From JALSJK01 sp964530345 (GTDB taxonomy: Bacteria > Pseudomonadota > Gammaproteobacteria > Methylococcales > Methylomonadaceae), in NCBI GenBank assembly GCA_964530345.1, contig CAZGYJ010000009.1, positions 1 through 38,032 on the forward strand: a DNA stretch of 38,032 nucleotides. The letters are read 5' to 3'. The position numbers were made by a program, and so were the translations under genes. Shown piece after piece: positions 8,765-16,247 of the stretch; the stretch's first letter is position 1, and each line of letters starts with the position of its first letter. A model generated the notes under the pieces. The model had not been told where the DNA came from. It worked only from the letters and a program-made list of their open reading frames with translations, and did no database searches.

Positions 8765-9713
8765 TAATGATGGCTTTGGTAATGTTTGTGATGCTGACCT
8801 GAATAATGATGGATTCGTCAGCTTTGCTGATCTTGGTTTATTTAAATCAGCGTTTGGAACAAATGACGAAAATGCTGATTTTGACGGCAATGGAAAGGTA
8901 AGCTTTTCAGACCTGGAAATTTTTAAATCAATGTATGGTCAACAACCCGGTCCTTCCGCACTTACAAAAACATGGATAAAACCCACACTAGATAATAGTT
9001 GGCAAATACAACTTCAAGAAAAACCGGACAATCTCCTTGTAAATATCAACTACGACGTTGATATTTTTGATATAGACCTTTTTGATAATTCAAAAAAACT
9101 AATCCGTACACTAAAGCGTGCGGGGAAAAAAGTTATTTGCTATTTTTCTGCCGGGTCTTATGAAGAGTGGCGTACTGATGCCGAACAATTTGATAACAAA
9201 GAATTAGGAAATCCACTAGATAATTGGCCAGGGGAACGCTGGCTAGACATCCGCTCTACAAATATCCGGAAAATAATGCAAGCCAGGCTTGATTTAGCGA
9301 AACAAAAAGGTTGCGATGGCGTAGATCCTGATAATGTCGATGGATATACAAATAATACCGGATTCCCTCTAACTGAAAAAGACCAACTTGAATACAATCG
9401 CTTTCTTGCCAAGGAGTCTCACCGTAGAAACTTGGCAATTGGCCTGAAAAATGACCTGGTCCAAATCCCTCAATTAGTCCAATGGTTTGATTTTGCTGTT
9501 AACGAACAATGCCACCAATTCGAAGAATGTGATGAGCTTGATCCATTCATCTCAGCTAATAAAGCTGTCCTCAATATCGAATATAGTGGTAATTATATTA
9601 ACAATGTTTCAGAACGACAGGCGCTGTGCAACGATGCGAATACAAGAAAATTATACACGCTTATTCTGCCACTCAGTTTAAATGATGAATTTCGGCTCAG
9701 TTGCGAAGAGTAA
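8556..9713 (+). CDS. GH114-family glycoside hydrolase (endo-alpha-1,4-polygalactosaminidase-like) with N-terminal TSP3/dockerin-like module
   Basis: 385 residues. A long signal peptide (hydrophobic core IAFLLSTVLSFPSFA at ~30-44) is followed by the shared module (~45-134), then a complete GH114 TIM-barrel domain (~140-385). Diagnostic motifs are KKVICYFSAGSYEEWR, CDGVDPDNVDGY with candidate acidic residue Asp257, and FAVNEQCHQFEEC with Glu317. The best studied GH114 enzymes cleave alpha-1,4-linked galactosamine polymers, such as fungal galactosaminogalactan; the substrate here is inferred only. AAGGA lies 11 nt before ATG 8556. A decayed copy of this gene's leader sits downstream of the GH5 gene. 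Confidence 0.88.
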   Translation: MKNLTQYSHVIKTLQPLRSSNNCWQIQTIAFLLSTVLSFPSFALDSDDDGVIDDQDNCVQIYNPDQRDSNNDGFGNVCDADLNNDGFVSFADLGLFKSAFGTNDENADFDGNGKVSFSDLEIFKSMYGQQPGPSALTKTWIKPTLDNSWQIQLQEKPDNLLVNINYDVDIFDIDLFDNSKKLIRTLKRAGKKVICYFSAGSYEEWRTDAEQFDNKELGNPLDNWPGERWLDIRSTNIRKIMQARLDLAKQKGCDGVDPDNVDGYTNNTGFPLTEKDQLEYNRFLAKESHRRNLAIGLKNDLVQIPQLVQWFDFAVNEQCHQFEECDELDPFISANKAVLNIEYSGNYINNVSERQALCNDANTRKLYTLILPLSLNDEFRLSCEE

Positions 9714-9793
9714 GAACGATCAATTCTATATTGGAAGAAATTAACACTCTTCTAATTTGCATGAATTTTCACATTTTTACCATGGAGAGCATG

Positions 9794-11089
9794 ATGAAGT
9801 GTTTTAAAATACTCGGGGCTTTTTTTATCTTTATCTGTGCTAATGCCTATGCACAGGTTCAATATACAGGTATTAATCTGGCTGGCGCTGATTTTGGTAC
9901 TAATCTACCTGGCGAGTTTGGAACAGATTATATCTATCCTACTGATGATGAAGTTGACTATTTTACTAGCAAAGGAATGAATATTTTTCGATTGCCTTTT
10001 TTATGGGAGCGTTTACAGAATGATCAAAATGGTCCCTTAAATCAAGATGAACTGCTCAGGATAAAAAAATTTGTTGACTATGCAACTTCGAAACATGCAA
10101 AAATTATTTTAGATCCTCACAACGGTGCACGCTACTATGGTGAAATTATTGGTGTTGATGGAGATCTTGGCGCATTACCGCGCGCTGCATTTGTTAATTT
10201 CTGGGTCAAACTGGCTATTCAGTTCAAAAATAATAATAACGTAATTTTTGGTTTGATGAATGAACCCCATGATATGCCGACAGAACTCTGGTTGGATGAT
10301 GCTAATGCAGCAATCAGCGCCATTCGAGATACAGGTGCTCAAAATTTAATTTTAGTTCCGGGTAATGCATATACAGGGGCACACTCCTGGAATGACAGCT
10401 GGTACGGAACGCCAAATGGTGAAATTATGCAGAATATTACTGATCCAGGAAATAATTTTGTTTTCGAGGTTCATCAATACCTGGATAGTGATTCATCAGG
10501 GACTTCTCCAGAATGTGTTAATACAAGCGTTGGATCAAGACGCTTACAAGAATTTACCAACTGGTTAAGAGAACATCATGCTCGTGGATTCTTAGGTGAA
10601 TTTGCAGGTGGACGTAATACGAAATGTTATAACGCACTTAGGGATATGTTGGATTTTATGGATGTCAATAATGATGTCTGGATGGGTTGGACTTATTGGG
10701 CTGCAGGGCCATGGTGGGGTGAAGATATATACACTTTGGAACCAAAATCTGACGGCTCTGATCGCCCTCAAATGGCCATTTTACTCGAGCATATCTCCTC
10801 TGAGCCGGATGCCGATCATGATGGTATTAGCGATGTTCTTGATAACTGTACCTTGGTAGCCAATGCTGATCAAAGAGACAGTGATGAGGATGGATACGGC
10901 AACTTATGCGATGCAGATCTGGATAATAATGGCATCGTCAGTTTCAATGACCTTGATCTGTTCCGAACATATTTCGGCACTTCTAATCCCGATGCGGATT
11001 TAAATGGTGATGGTTCTGTCAGCTTTAAAGATCTGAAAATCTTCCGAAGTCTATTTGGTCTACCACCCGGTTCAAAAGGTGATTTCTAA
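9794..11089 (+). CDS. GH5 endoglucanase-type glycoside hydrolase with C-terminal TSP3/dockerin-like module
   Basis: 431 residues from ATG 9794, chosen because GGAG (9784-9787) lies 6 nt upstream and a short signal peptide follows (MKCFKILGAFFIFICANAYA). ATG 9791 is an equal alternative; upstream starts at 9701 or 9761 would spoil the leader. The GH5 barrel covers ~22-335: GINLAGADF, GMNIFRLPFLWERL, acid/base Glu157 in GLMNEPHD, FEVHQYLDSDSSGT, nucleophile Glu269 in GFLGEFAGG, and WMGWTYWAAGPWWG. The late motifs resemble GH5 subfamily 5 cellulases. Residues ~339-431 are the shared module, with an end (FGLPPGSKGDF) nearly the same as that of the GH74-like protein. Predicted beta-1,4-glucanase, exported; exact specificity unproven. 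Confidence 0.9.
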   Translation: MKCFKILGAFFIFICANAYAQVQYTGINLAGADFGTNLPGEFGTDYIYPTDDEVDYFTSKGMNIFRLPFLWERLQNDQNGPLNQDELLRIKKFVDYATSKHAKIILDPHNGARYYGEIIGVDGDLGALPRAAFVNFWVKLAIQFKNNNNVIFGLMNEPHDMPTELWLDDANAAISAIRDTGAQNLILVPGNAYTGAHSWNDSWYGTPNGEIMQNITDPGNNFVFEVHQYLDSDSSGTSPECVNTSVGSRRLQEFTNWLREHHARGFLGEFAGGRNTKCYNALRDMLDFMDVNNDVWMGWTYWAAGPWWGEDIYTLEPKSDGSDRPQMAILLEHISSEPDADHDGISDVLDNCTLVANADQRDSDEDGYGNLCDADLDNNGIVSFNDLDLFRTYFGTSNPDADLNGDGSVSFKDLKIFRSLFGLPPGSKGDF

Positions 11090-11364
11090 AATAGAGTTAT
11101 AGCTACTCATAACATCGAAACCATTTATTAAAACTAATTTCCTATTTTGATAAGGAGACGTTAATGATAAAGAATTCGACTTAATTTTCAGGCATGATCT
11201 CAAAGCATCACAATCTTTAAGATCTTTCATTAACTTTAGCAGATTCCAACCATCGCTGTTTTACTAGGTATAATACTAACATTTTCAAGCTTTGCACAAG
11301 ATTCTGATGATGGAATTATCGATGACCAGGATAATTGCGCTCAAATTTACAATCCTGATCAACC
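11012..11364 (+). repeat. Direct repeat copy 2 (GH5 gene end, spacer, decayed GH114 leader)
   Basis: Second copy of the 8402-8764 segment, about 2.6 kb downstream. It begins in the dockerin-like end of the GH5 gene, runs through a spacer of matching sequence and ends abruptly after AATCCTGATCAAC at ~11363. In copy 1 the coding sequence continues; here unrelated DNA begins. The break marks a deletion or insertion boundary. Confidence 0.85.
11164..11363 (+). pseudogene. Decayed leader of a GH114-like/dockerin-module gene
   Basis: AAGGAG (11152-11157) sits 6 nt before ATG 11164, but translation stops after six codons (ATG ATA AAG AAT TCG ACT TAA). The next ~180 bp align base by base with the signal peptide and start of the TSP3 repeat of the GH114 gene at 8556, with small indels. 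The recognisable coding stretch is at ~11296-11363 (DSDDGIIDDQDNC-like, then IYNPDQ). The rest of the gene is missing. It is a dead duplicate, cut off where the DruA/transposase-like remnant starts. Confidence 0.8.
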
Positions 11365-11368
11365 AGCA

Positions 11369-11656
11369 TAGAATACATCAAACAATTGCTTAGAGATAAC
11401 GAAGTTACCCATAGATCCGACTTGGCCAAACGAGTTTGTACACACTTTAAGTTTATGATGCACGAGCACAGATGCAGACCAGTGGCTGCCAAAAAGCACT
11501 TCGTGAGTTAGAGTCATCGGGTATTTTGAATTGCCAAAAGCTTAGCGAAAAGCGGGGACAAAATCACCTCGTCGCTTAACCGCTCCCCTGCAACAACCTA
11601 CTGATCTACCAAAGGAAGTCAATAGTATTAATGAAGTGGCTGGAGAAAACCTGATT
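11369..11656 (+). pseudogene. Frameshifted DruA/DUF4338-like (transposase N-terminus) remnant
   Basis: One frame reads EYIKQLLRDNEVTHRSDLAK then RVCTHFKF. After a frameshift another reads GCQKALRELESSGIL, and a third PLQQPTDLPKEVNSINEVAG. In order these resemble the pattern of DUF4338/DruA-type proteins and the matching N-terminal part of some DDE transposases (I..LI...P..sR..LS..lC, then GC..aL..Le..G.i.LP, then LP..V...v..v.GL). At least two frameshifts and a stop interrupt it, and no catalytic domain follows. The family call is from remembered patterns and could be wrong; that this is broken coding DNA is more secure. Confidence 0.4.
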
Positions 11657-11658
11657 CC

Positions 11659-11898
11659 TTAACCACCTGTCACCGGTGGAAAAAAAGCCACTTCATCTCC
11701 ATCCTGGACAAGATCATCAAGCGTTGCATAATCCATATTTATAGCAACCAGAATATTTTCCGGTAGTTGTTTTTTTGGATTAGCAATTTGCCAAACTTTT
11801 TTTGCTGTTAAGGGCGCGTTTTCAGAACCAGAAATTTCATCTTCAGATTTTTCTAATGACTCTTTTAAACTGGCAAAATAGCGTATTTTTATGGTCAT
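11659..11898 (-). CDS. moaD: MoaD/ThiS family sulfur-carrier protein
   Basis: 79 residues from ATG 11898: MTIKIRYFASLKE at the start, a ubiquitin-like beta-grasp pattern, then DLVQDGDEVAFFPPVTGG at the end. The C-terminal Gly-Gly is the residue pair that is adenylated and thiocarboxylated; EVAFFPPVTGG is characteristic of MoaD, the small subunit of molybdopterin synthase. The frame stays open for 39 more codons upstream, but those run through a REP-like palindrome and are not MoaD-like, so the shorter start was chosen; no good Shine-Dalgarno is seen. No other molybdopterin genes lie nearby, so its partners (MoaE, MoeB) must be elsewhere. A ThiS-type role is less likely given the ending. Confidence 0.8.
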   Translation of the reverse strand: MTIKIRYFASLKESLEKSEDEISGSENAPLTAKKVWQIANPKKQLPENILVAINMDYATLDDLVQDGDEVAFFPPVTGG

Positions 11899-11967
11899 TG
11901 TTACTTGTGTTTCGAGTTGGGAAGCAGGTTGAGTTAACAAACTGTCATTCAATGATTTGTTCATATT

Positions 11968-11994
11968 GTTGGGCTTCATAGCCTTCAGCCCAAC
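11968..11994. repeat. REP-like hairpin
   Basis: GTTGGGCT (11968-11975) and AGCCCAAC (11987-11994) are perfect 8-bp inverted copies around an 11-nt loop. The GTTGGGCT...AGCCCAAC pattern resembles dispersed REP-type palindromes of many bacteria. It lies upstream of moaD in the space before the lipoprotein gene and could also act as a weak terminator for that gene, though no T-run follows. Confidence 0.5.
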
Positions 11995-12116
11995 GCCCGC
12001 ATAAGTTACTTTCAAAAGCTAAAGCCTCCGAGTTTTGAAAAAACTTAATGCTACCTAATACCTTAACTCATTTCACACCTACGCTTTTGGAGTCGACTTT
12101 ATACAATTGTTAAAAT

Positions 12117-12563
12117 TTATTTTCCCTCTATTGCTTCGATGGTGGCACAAAAATGGTTTACTATTGAATCCAATGGGGAGGTCACACCTCCAGATGTTGC
12201 GTAGGTCATTGCGACTTTCACACCATTATTGTGTGGCTCGACACTAATATTAAGAGGTACTGTTTTTCCTTTGCCATAGCTAACAGTCTGGGAAGCACTA
12301 ATAATACCTAAGTTTTCATTAGTATTTGTAATTTGCCAGCCATCATTTATTGTGTAGCGAGCAGCTCGCTCCATAGCTATTTTTTTCGATACCTTAGGAA
12401 TAAAAACGTGAGTTTTAAAAGTACGTCCCGCTAAAAAACTCCCATTATAAGTAAAATGTTTTGCACATTCTCTCGAATCATTTGTATTTAAAGTTTGAGT
12501 CCCAGATGTTGCACATCCAGTTAAGTAAAAAATAGCTGGCATTATTAATAAAGTTTTTTTCAT
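12117..12563 (-). CDS. Small hypothetical lipoprotein
   Basis: 148 residues. The start at ATG 12563 is set by AAGGAG five nt upstream. A short lipoprotein signal ends in a lipobox LTGC with Cys17, so the protein is predicted to be lipid-anchored. The mature part (~130 residues) has no family I can name. It has basic/hydrophobic alternation suggesting beta structure (KTHVFIPKVSKKIAMERAAR, GWQITNTNENLGIISASQTV, VPLNISVEPHNNGVKVAMTY) and two more cysteines (near residues 33 and 139) that could pair. That strand pattern recalls small outer-membrane-associated lipoproteins, but no function is claimed. It follows gatB on the same strand after a ~60-bp gap and may have its own promoter there. Confidence 0.75.
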   Translation of the reverse strand: MKKTLLIMPAIFYLTGCATSGTQTLNTNDSRECAKHFTYNGSFLAGRTFKTHVFIPKVSKKIAMERAARYTINDGWQITNTNENLGIISASQTVSYGKGKTVPLNISVEPHNNGVKVAMTYATSGGVTSPLDSIVNHFCATIEAIEGK

Positions 12564-12622
12564 CAATTCTCCTTGAATATTCGGGGAATAATCTACTGTT
12601 AGATAATTCTTATTTGGAAATA

Positions 12623-14053
12623 CTATTTCAATTTATCTTTTAACATTTTGTTAACTTCTCCCGGATTAGCCTTACCCTGGGTTGCTTTCATTACCTGGCC
12701 AACAAAAAAACCGAATACTTTATCTTTGCCGCTCAGATATTGTTCTACCTGGGCAGGGTTATCTGCAATTATCTTGTCTATTATTGCCTCAATAGCACCG
12801 GTATCGGTAATCTGTTTCAATCCTTTGGCTTCAATGATTTCATCAGCGTTTGCTTTACCTTGCCACATTTCTTCAAAAACCTGTTTGGCGATTTTTCCGG
12901 AAATAGTATTGTCAGCTATTCGTTGTAACAATCCGGCCAATCGTTCGGCTTCAATCGGACTATCAGAGATTTCCAAACCCGTTTTGTTTAGCGCGCCCAA
13001 TAAAGTCCCTGTCACCCAACTGGTACATAATTTTGCTTCACAGTTTGCATTTTTGACGACCAGCTCATAATAATCAGCCATTTCCATTGTTGCCGTTAAC
13101 TGGCTGGCTGTTTCTTCATCCTGTTGATATTGGTCTTTAAAACGCTGTTTTTTTGCCTCAGGTAATTCGGGCAGCTCTGCTTTAATTTCTTGCTTTAAGG
13201 ATTCTTCTACTATTACAGGCAGCAAATCTGGATCAGGAAAATAACGGTAATCATTTGCCTCTTCCTTGCTTCGCATGGATCGGGTTTCATCTTTATCCGC
13301 ATCATAAAGCCGGGTTTCCTGAACGATCTGGCCTCCGTTTTCTAAAATATCAATCTGCCGCTCAACTTCAAAATTGATCGCTTTTTCAACAAATTTGAAT
13401 GAATTAATATTTTTTATTTCAGCTCGCGTGCCAAATTCCTGCTGCCCTTTTGGCCTGACAGAAACATTTGCATCACAGCGAAATGAGCCTTCCTGCATAT
13501 TGCCATCACAAATCTTCAGATACCGAACCAATTCATGTAGTTTCTTCATGTAAGCAACAGCTTCTTTTGCAGAACGCATATCAGGTTCAGAAACTATTTC
13601 CAGTAATGGTGTGCCCGCCCTGTTCAAATCAATTCCGGTCAAGCCATGAAAGTCTTCATGTAAAGATTTCCCGGCATCTTCTTCCAGATGTGCACGAGTA
13701 ACGCCGATGCATTTACTAATGTCATCCACCTGAATATCCAGATGGCCATTACCAACGATGGGTAATTCAAACTGACTAATTTGATACCCTTTAGGCAAAT
13801 CAGGATAAAAATAATTTTTCCGGGCAAAAACTGAATATGGAGCAATTTCGGCCTCAATAGCCATTCCGAATATAACTGCCATCCTGACGGCTTGTTTGTT
13901 CAACACCGGCAGCACACCTGGAAATCCCAAGTCTACTGCACAAGCTTGTGTATTTGGTGGCGCACCATAAGCCGTGGATGCTCCGGAAAAAATTTTCGAT
14001 TTTGTAGCCAGTTGAGCGTGGATTTCCAGGCCGATCACTGTTTCCCATTCCAT
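12623..14053 (-). CDS. gatB: Aspartyl/glutamyl-tRNA(Asn/Gln) amidotransferase subunit B
   Basis: 476 residues, full length for the family. It starts WETVIGLEIHAQLATKSKIF and carries the GatB signatures NKQAVRMAVIFG, FPDLPKGYQISQFE, HLEEDAGKSLHE and DLNRAGTPLLEIVSEPDMR, plus NYRYFPDPDLLP-type sequence (here DYRYFPDPDLLP) and a C-terminal GatB/Yqey tail domain (~330-476) that contacts tRNA. It activates the side chain of mischarged Glu-tRNA(Gln) or Asp-tRNA(Asn), which then receives ammonia made by GatA. ATG 14053 has AGGAGA just upstream. It lies 11 nt after gatA and is last in gatC-gatA-gatB. Confidence 0.98.
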   Translation of the reverse strand: MEWETVIGLEIHAQLATKSKIFSGASTAYGAPPNTQACAVDLGFPGVLPVLNKQAVRMAVIFGMAIEAEIAPYSVFARKNYFYPDLPKGYQISQFELPIVGNGHLDIQVDDISKCIGVTRAHLEEDAGKSLHEDFHGLTGIDLNRAGTPLLEIVSEPDMRSAKEAVAYMKKLHELVRYLKICDGNMQEGSFRCDANVSVRPKGQQEFGTRAEIKNINSFKFVEKAINFEVERQIDILENGGQIVQETRLYDADKDETRSMRSKEEANDYRYFPDPDLLPVIVEESLKQEIKAELPELPEAKKQRFKDQYQQDEETASQLTATMEMADYYELVVKNANCEAKLCTSWVTGTLLGALNKTGLEISDSPIEAERLAGLLQRIADNTISGKIAKQVFEEMWQGKANADEIIEAKGLKQITDTGAIEAIIDKIIADNPAQVEQYLSGKDKVFGFFVGQVMKATQGKANPGEVNKMLKDKLK

Positions 14054-14064
14054 TTTATGATCTC

Positions 14065-15516
14065 CTATGCAAATTGTTCTGGAAGTTGTTGATGCCAGTC
14101 AGTTACCTTTTGGTATTGATGTGCGACATTCAATAACTGACTTTCTGCAAAATAATTACCAATAATCTGTAACCCAACCGGTTTGTTATCAGAAAACCCG
14201 GCAGGAATTGATATTGCAGGTAATCCCGCCAAATTAACAGCAATGGTATACATATCAGAAAAATACATTTCAATCGGATCACTGGTTTTTTCACCGATAC
14301 CAAAAGCAGTAGATGGGGTTACCGGCCCCATAATGACATCAACATCAGAAAATGCTTTTTTGAAATCTTCACTAATCAAACGGCGTACTTTCTGGGCTTT
14401 AATATAATAAGCATCGTAATATCCGGCTGATAAAGCATAAGTACCGATCAGAATACGACGTTTTACCTCGGCGCCAAATGCTTCACCACGAGATCGAATA
14501 TACATATCATTCAAATCTTTAGGGTCTTCACAACGATAACCAAATCTGACACCATCATAACGGGACAGATTGGCCGAACATTCTGCTGGGGCAATCACAT
14601 AATAAACCGGAATTGAAAGTTTTAAATTAGGTAGCGATATTTCCTTGATTTCTGCACCCAATTTTCGGTATTCATCTAAGGCAGCTTCTACCTTTTTTGC
14701 GCATTCATCATCCAAACCTTCGGCAAAAAATTCCTTAATCAAACCAATTTTCAAACCTTTAATGTCTTTTTCCAGTACTTCAAGATAATCAGGTACCGGT
14801 TGATCGACACTGGTTGAATCCTTGGGATCAAATCCTGCCATTGCTTGCAGCATAATCGCAGCATCTTCAACTGTTTGAGTCATGGGTCCAGCCTGATCAA
14901 GACTGGAAGCAAATGCAATCATGCCATAACGGGAAACTCGTCCATAGGTGGGTTTCAAACCGGTTATACCACAAAATGCCGCGGGTTGACGAATAGAACC
15001 ACCAGTATCCGTTCCTGTTGCGCCAGCGACCAATCTGGCTGCGACTGCAGTAGCAGAACCTCCTGAAGAACCACCGGGAACCTTACTGATATCCCACGGA
15101 TTTTTGACTGGTCCGTAAAAGCTGGTTTCGTTAGATGAACCCATAGCAAATTCATCCATATTTAGCTTGCCCAGCATTACTGCTCCAGCCTGATCGAACT
15201 TCTCAACCACCGTGGCATTGTAAGGGGAAATAAAATTATCAAGCATTTTTGAACCACAGCTGGTTTTAACATCCTTAGTACAAAAAATATCTTTTTGTCC
15301 AATGGGAATTCCCGTTAGAGGCCCTGCTTGGCTTTTAACAATTTGTTCATCAGCTGCTTTTGCTTCAATCATCGCCTGCTCTTCAGTGATCGTAACAAAG
15401 GCATTAAGAGAATTTGCCTGTTTGATTCTGTTCAAGAAATGTTGGGTTAATTCGACACTGGAATATTCACGGTCTCGCAATCCCCGCGCCAATTCAGCAA
15501 TGGTTTTGTTATGCAT
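14065..15516 (-). CDS. gatA: Aspartyl/glutamyl-tRNA(Asn/Gln) amidotransferase subunit A
   Basis: 483 residues, full length. It is an amidase-signature enzyme that frees ammonia from glutamine and channels it to GatB. The Ser-cisSer-Lys triad is visible: Lys in PIGQKDIFCT, the glycine/serine-rich GGSSGGSATAVAA with the cis-Ser, and the nucleophile Ser in TDTGGSIRQPAAFCG. AGLPAISIPAGF is the usual late motif. ATG 15516 has a GAGGT Shine-Dalgarno. It starts eight nt after the gatC stop, so the two are translated together. Confidence 0.98.
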   Translation of the reverse strand: MHNKTIAELARGLRDREYSSVELTQHFLNRIKQANSLNAFVTITEEQAMIEAKAADEQIVKSQAGPLTGIPIGQKDIFCTKDVKTSCGSKMLDNFISPYNATVVEKFDQAGAVMLGKLNMDEFAMGSSNETSFYGPVKNPWDISKVPGGSSGGSATAVAARLVAGATGTDTGGSIRQPAAFCGITGLKPTYGRVSRYGMIAFASSLDQAGPMTQTVEDAAIMLQAMAGFDPKDSTSVDQPVPDYLEVLEKDIKGLKIGLIKEFFAEGLDDECAKKVEAALDEYRKLGAEIKEISLPNLKLSIPVYYVIAPAECSANLSRYDGVRFGYRCEDPKDLNDMYIRSRGEAFGAEVKRRILIGTYALSAGYYDAYYIKAQKVRRLISEDFKKAFSDVDVIMGPVTPSTAFGIGEKTSDPIEMYFSDMYTIAVNLAGLPAISIPAGFSDNKPVGLQIIGNYFAESQLLNVAHQYQKVTDWHQQLPEQFA

Positions 15517-15524
15517 TGGTTACC

Positions 15525-15812
15525 TCACTCAATCACTTTTGGCACAAGATATAAACCTGCATCAACTTGAGGGGCAAGTTTTTGGAAATAATCCCGTTGA
15601 TCATGTTCGGTGACTTCATCTTCGCGTAACCTTTGCGGTTGATCAGTTGGGTGCGCCATTGGCAAAACACCTTCGGTATCGACTGAACTCATTTGCTCAA
15701 CCAAATCAAGAATTCCAGATAAATCTTTTGCATAAGCATCAATATCTTTTTCATCAATTCCAAGCCTAGCTAGATAAGCTATGCTGTTTACATTTTCAGC
15801 AGTTAATGCCAT
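15525..15812 (-). CDS. gatC: Aspartyl/glutamyl-tRNA(Asn/Gln) amidotransferase subunit C
   Basis: 95 residues, the usual size. It has the family pattern VNSIAYLARLGIDEKDIDAY, then DLSGILDLVEQMSSVDTEGV, then LREDEVTE near the C-terminus. GatC is a belt that wraps GatA and GatB and stabilises the complex. It is first in the operon; GGAG lies 9 nt before ATG 15812, and a plausible promoter sits ~45-70 bp upstream. Confidence 0.97.
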   Translation of the reverse strand: MALTAENVNSIAYLARLGIDEKDIDAYAKDLSGILDLVEQMSSVDTEGVLPMAHPTDQPQRLREDEVTEHDQRDYFQKLAPQVDAGLYLVPKVIE

Positions 15813-15854
15813 TTAAAAAAACTCCATCAACAATTGTAATTAATCATATAAAAT

Positions 15855-15883
15855 ATCATACTTTATCATTGGCACTGCTACAA
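15855..15883 (-). promoter_or_regulatory. Candidate sigma-70 promoter of gatCAB
   Basis: On the minus strand TTGTAG (15883-15878) and TATGAT (15860-15855) are 17 nt apart. The -10 matches consensus at 5 of 6 bases; the -35 matches only TTG. The -10 is ~43 bp from the gatC start. Inferred from pattern only. Confidence 0.4.
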
Positions 15884-16004
15884 TAATGGTTTAAGCACAG
15901 TGTTTTATAAAATTTAACTTTGTATGCCTTATCCAAAAAACTATGGTGTGTGCTATTTTCAGCAATACGGTAATCCGCTAGAATGGACAACAAAAAAACC
16001 AAGT

Positions 16005-16170
16005 CCTTAGGAACGAGCTCGGAATAAGTTGGGCAGCTGACGTAGTATTTATATTCGTATTCAAGGCGTAGCAATAGGCGCATAGTCAGCTATGAAACTA
16101 TTTTTACAACGCAGAAGATGGATAAAAAGACAAGCCGGTTGTTCAAGTTATTTCATGCACGCTCCTTAGC
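16005..16170. repeat. Imperfect palindromic intergenic element (~166 bp)
   Basis: The left arm 16005-16035 and the reverse complement of the right arm 16140-16170 match at about 21 of 31 positions (shared core GGA.CG.GC..G.AATAA.TTG..CA). An inner pair, AGCTGAC (16035-16041) and GTCAGCT (16085-16091), is perfect. The whole would fold as a long stem with internal hairpins. It looks like a dispersed non-coding element (MITE- or BIME-like) placed between two divergent operons. Whether it is repeated in the genome cannot be seen here. Confidence 0.5.
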
Positions 16171-16247
16171 ATAAACCCAACCTAACCTTTGCTGTTACTC
16201 GATAGTCAGAGCAGGAGGTTATTTACGATCAAAAAAACAGGAAGAAA

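Larger units (their letters stand above)
11090..11658. other. Gene-free stretch between GH5 gene and moaD
   Basis: No intact gene lies in these 569 bp. The left two thirds are the decayed GH114 leader duplicate and its spacer; the right part is the DruA/transposase-like remnant. The neighbours are convergent (GH5 on +, moaD on -), but I see no clear rho-independent terminator. It marks the boundary between the accessory cluster and the housekeeping block. Confidence 0.7.
15813..16247. other. Divergent intergenic region between gatC and mreB
   Basis: These 435 bp hold no gene. The gatC side contains a candidate promoter (15855-15883). The middle and right hold an imperfect palindromic element (16005-16170). 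The last 77 bp before mreB show a Shine-Dalgarno (GGAAG) but no convincing -35/-10 pair. A 75-codon minus-strand frame crossing the element has no protein-like character and is taken as incidental. Confidence 0.6.

Noticed and set aside
9701..9793. Longer N-terminus for the GH5 protein (TTG 9701 or ATG 9761)
   Set aside because: No Shine-Dalgarno at suitable distance, and it would bury the clear signal peptide that starts at 9791/9794.
1042..11363. Asp-rich repeated DNA considered as a CRISPR or tandem repeat array
   Set aside because: Copies are ~270 bp, far apart, inside different genes and conserved at protein level; they are protein modules.
12648..13070. 140-codon + strand frame opposite gatB
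   Set aside because: Antisense shadow of a fully conserved gene, with low-complexity composition and no supporting start signal.
15856..16083. 75-codon minus-strand frame upstream of gatC
   Set aside because: It crosses the left half of the palindromic element, has no Shine-Dalgarno and no protein family character.
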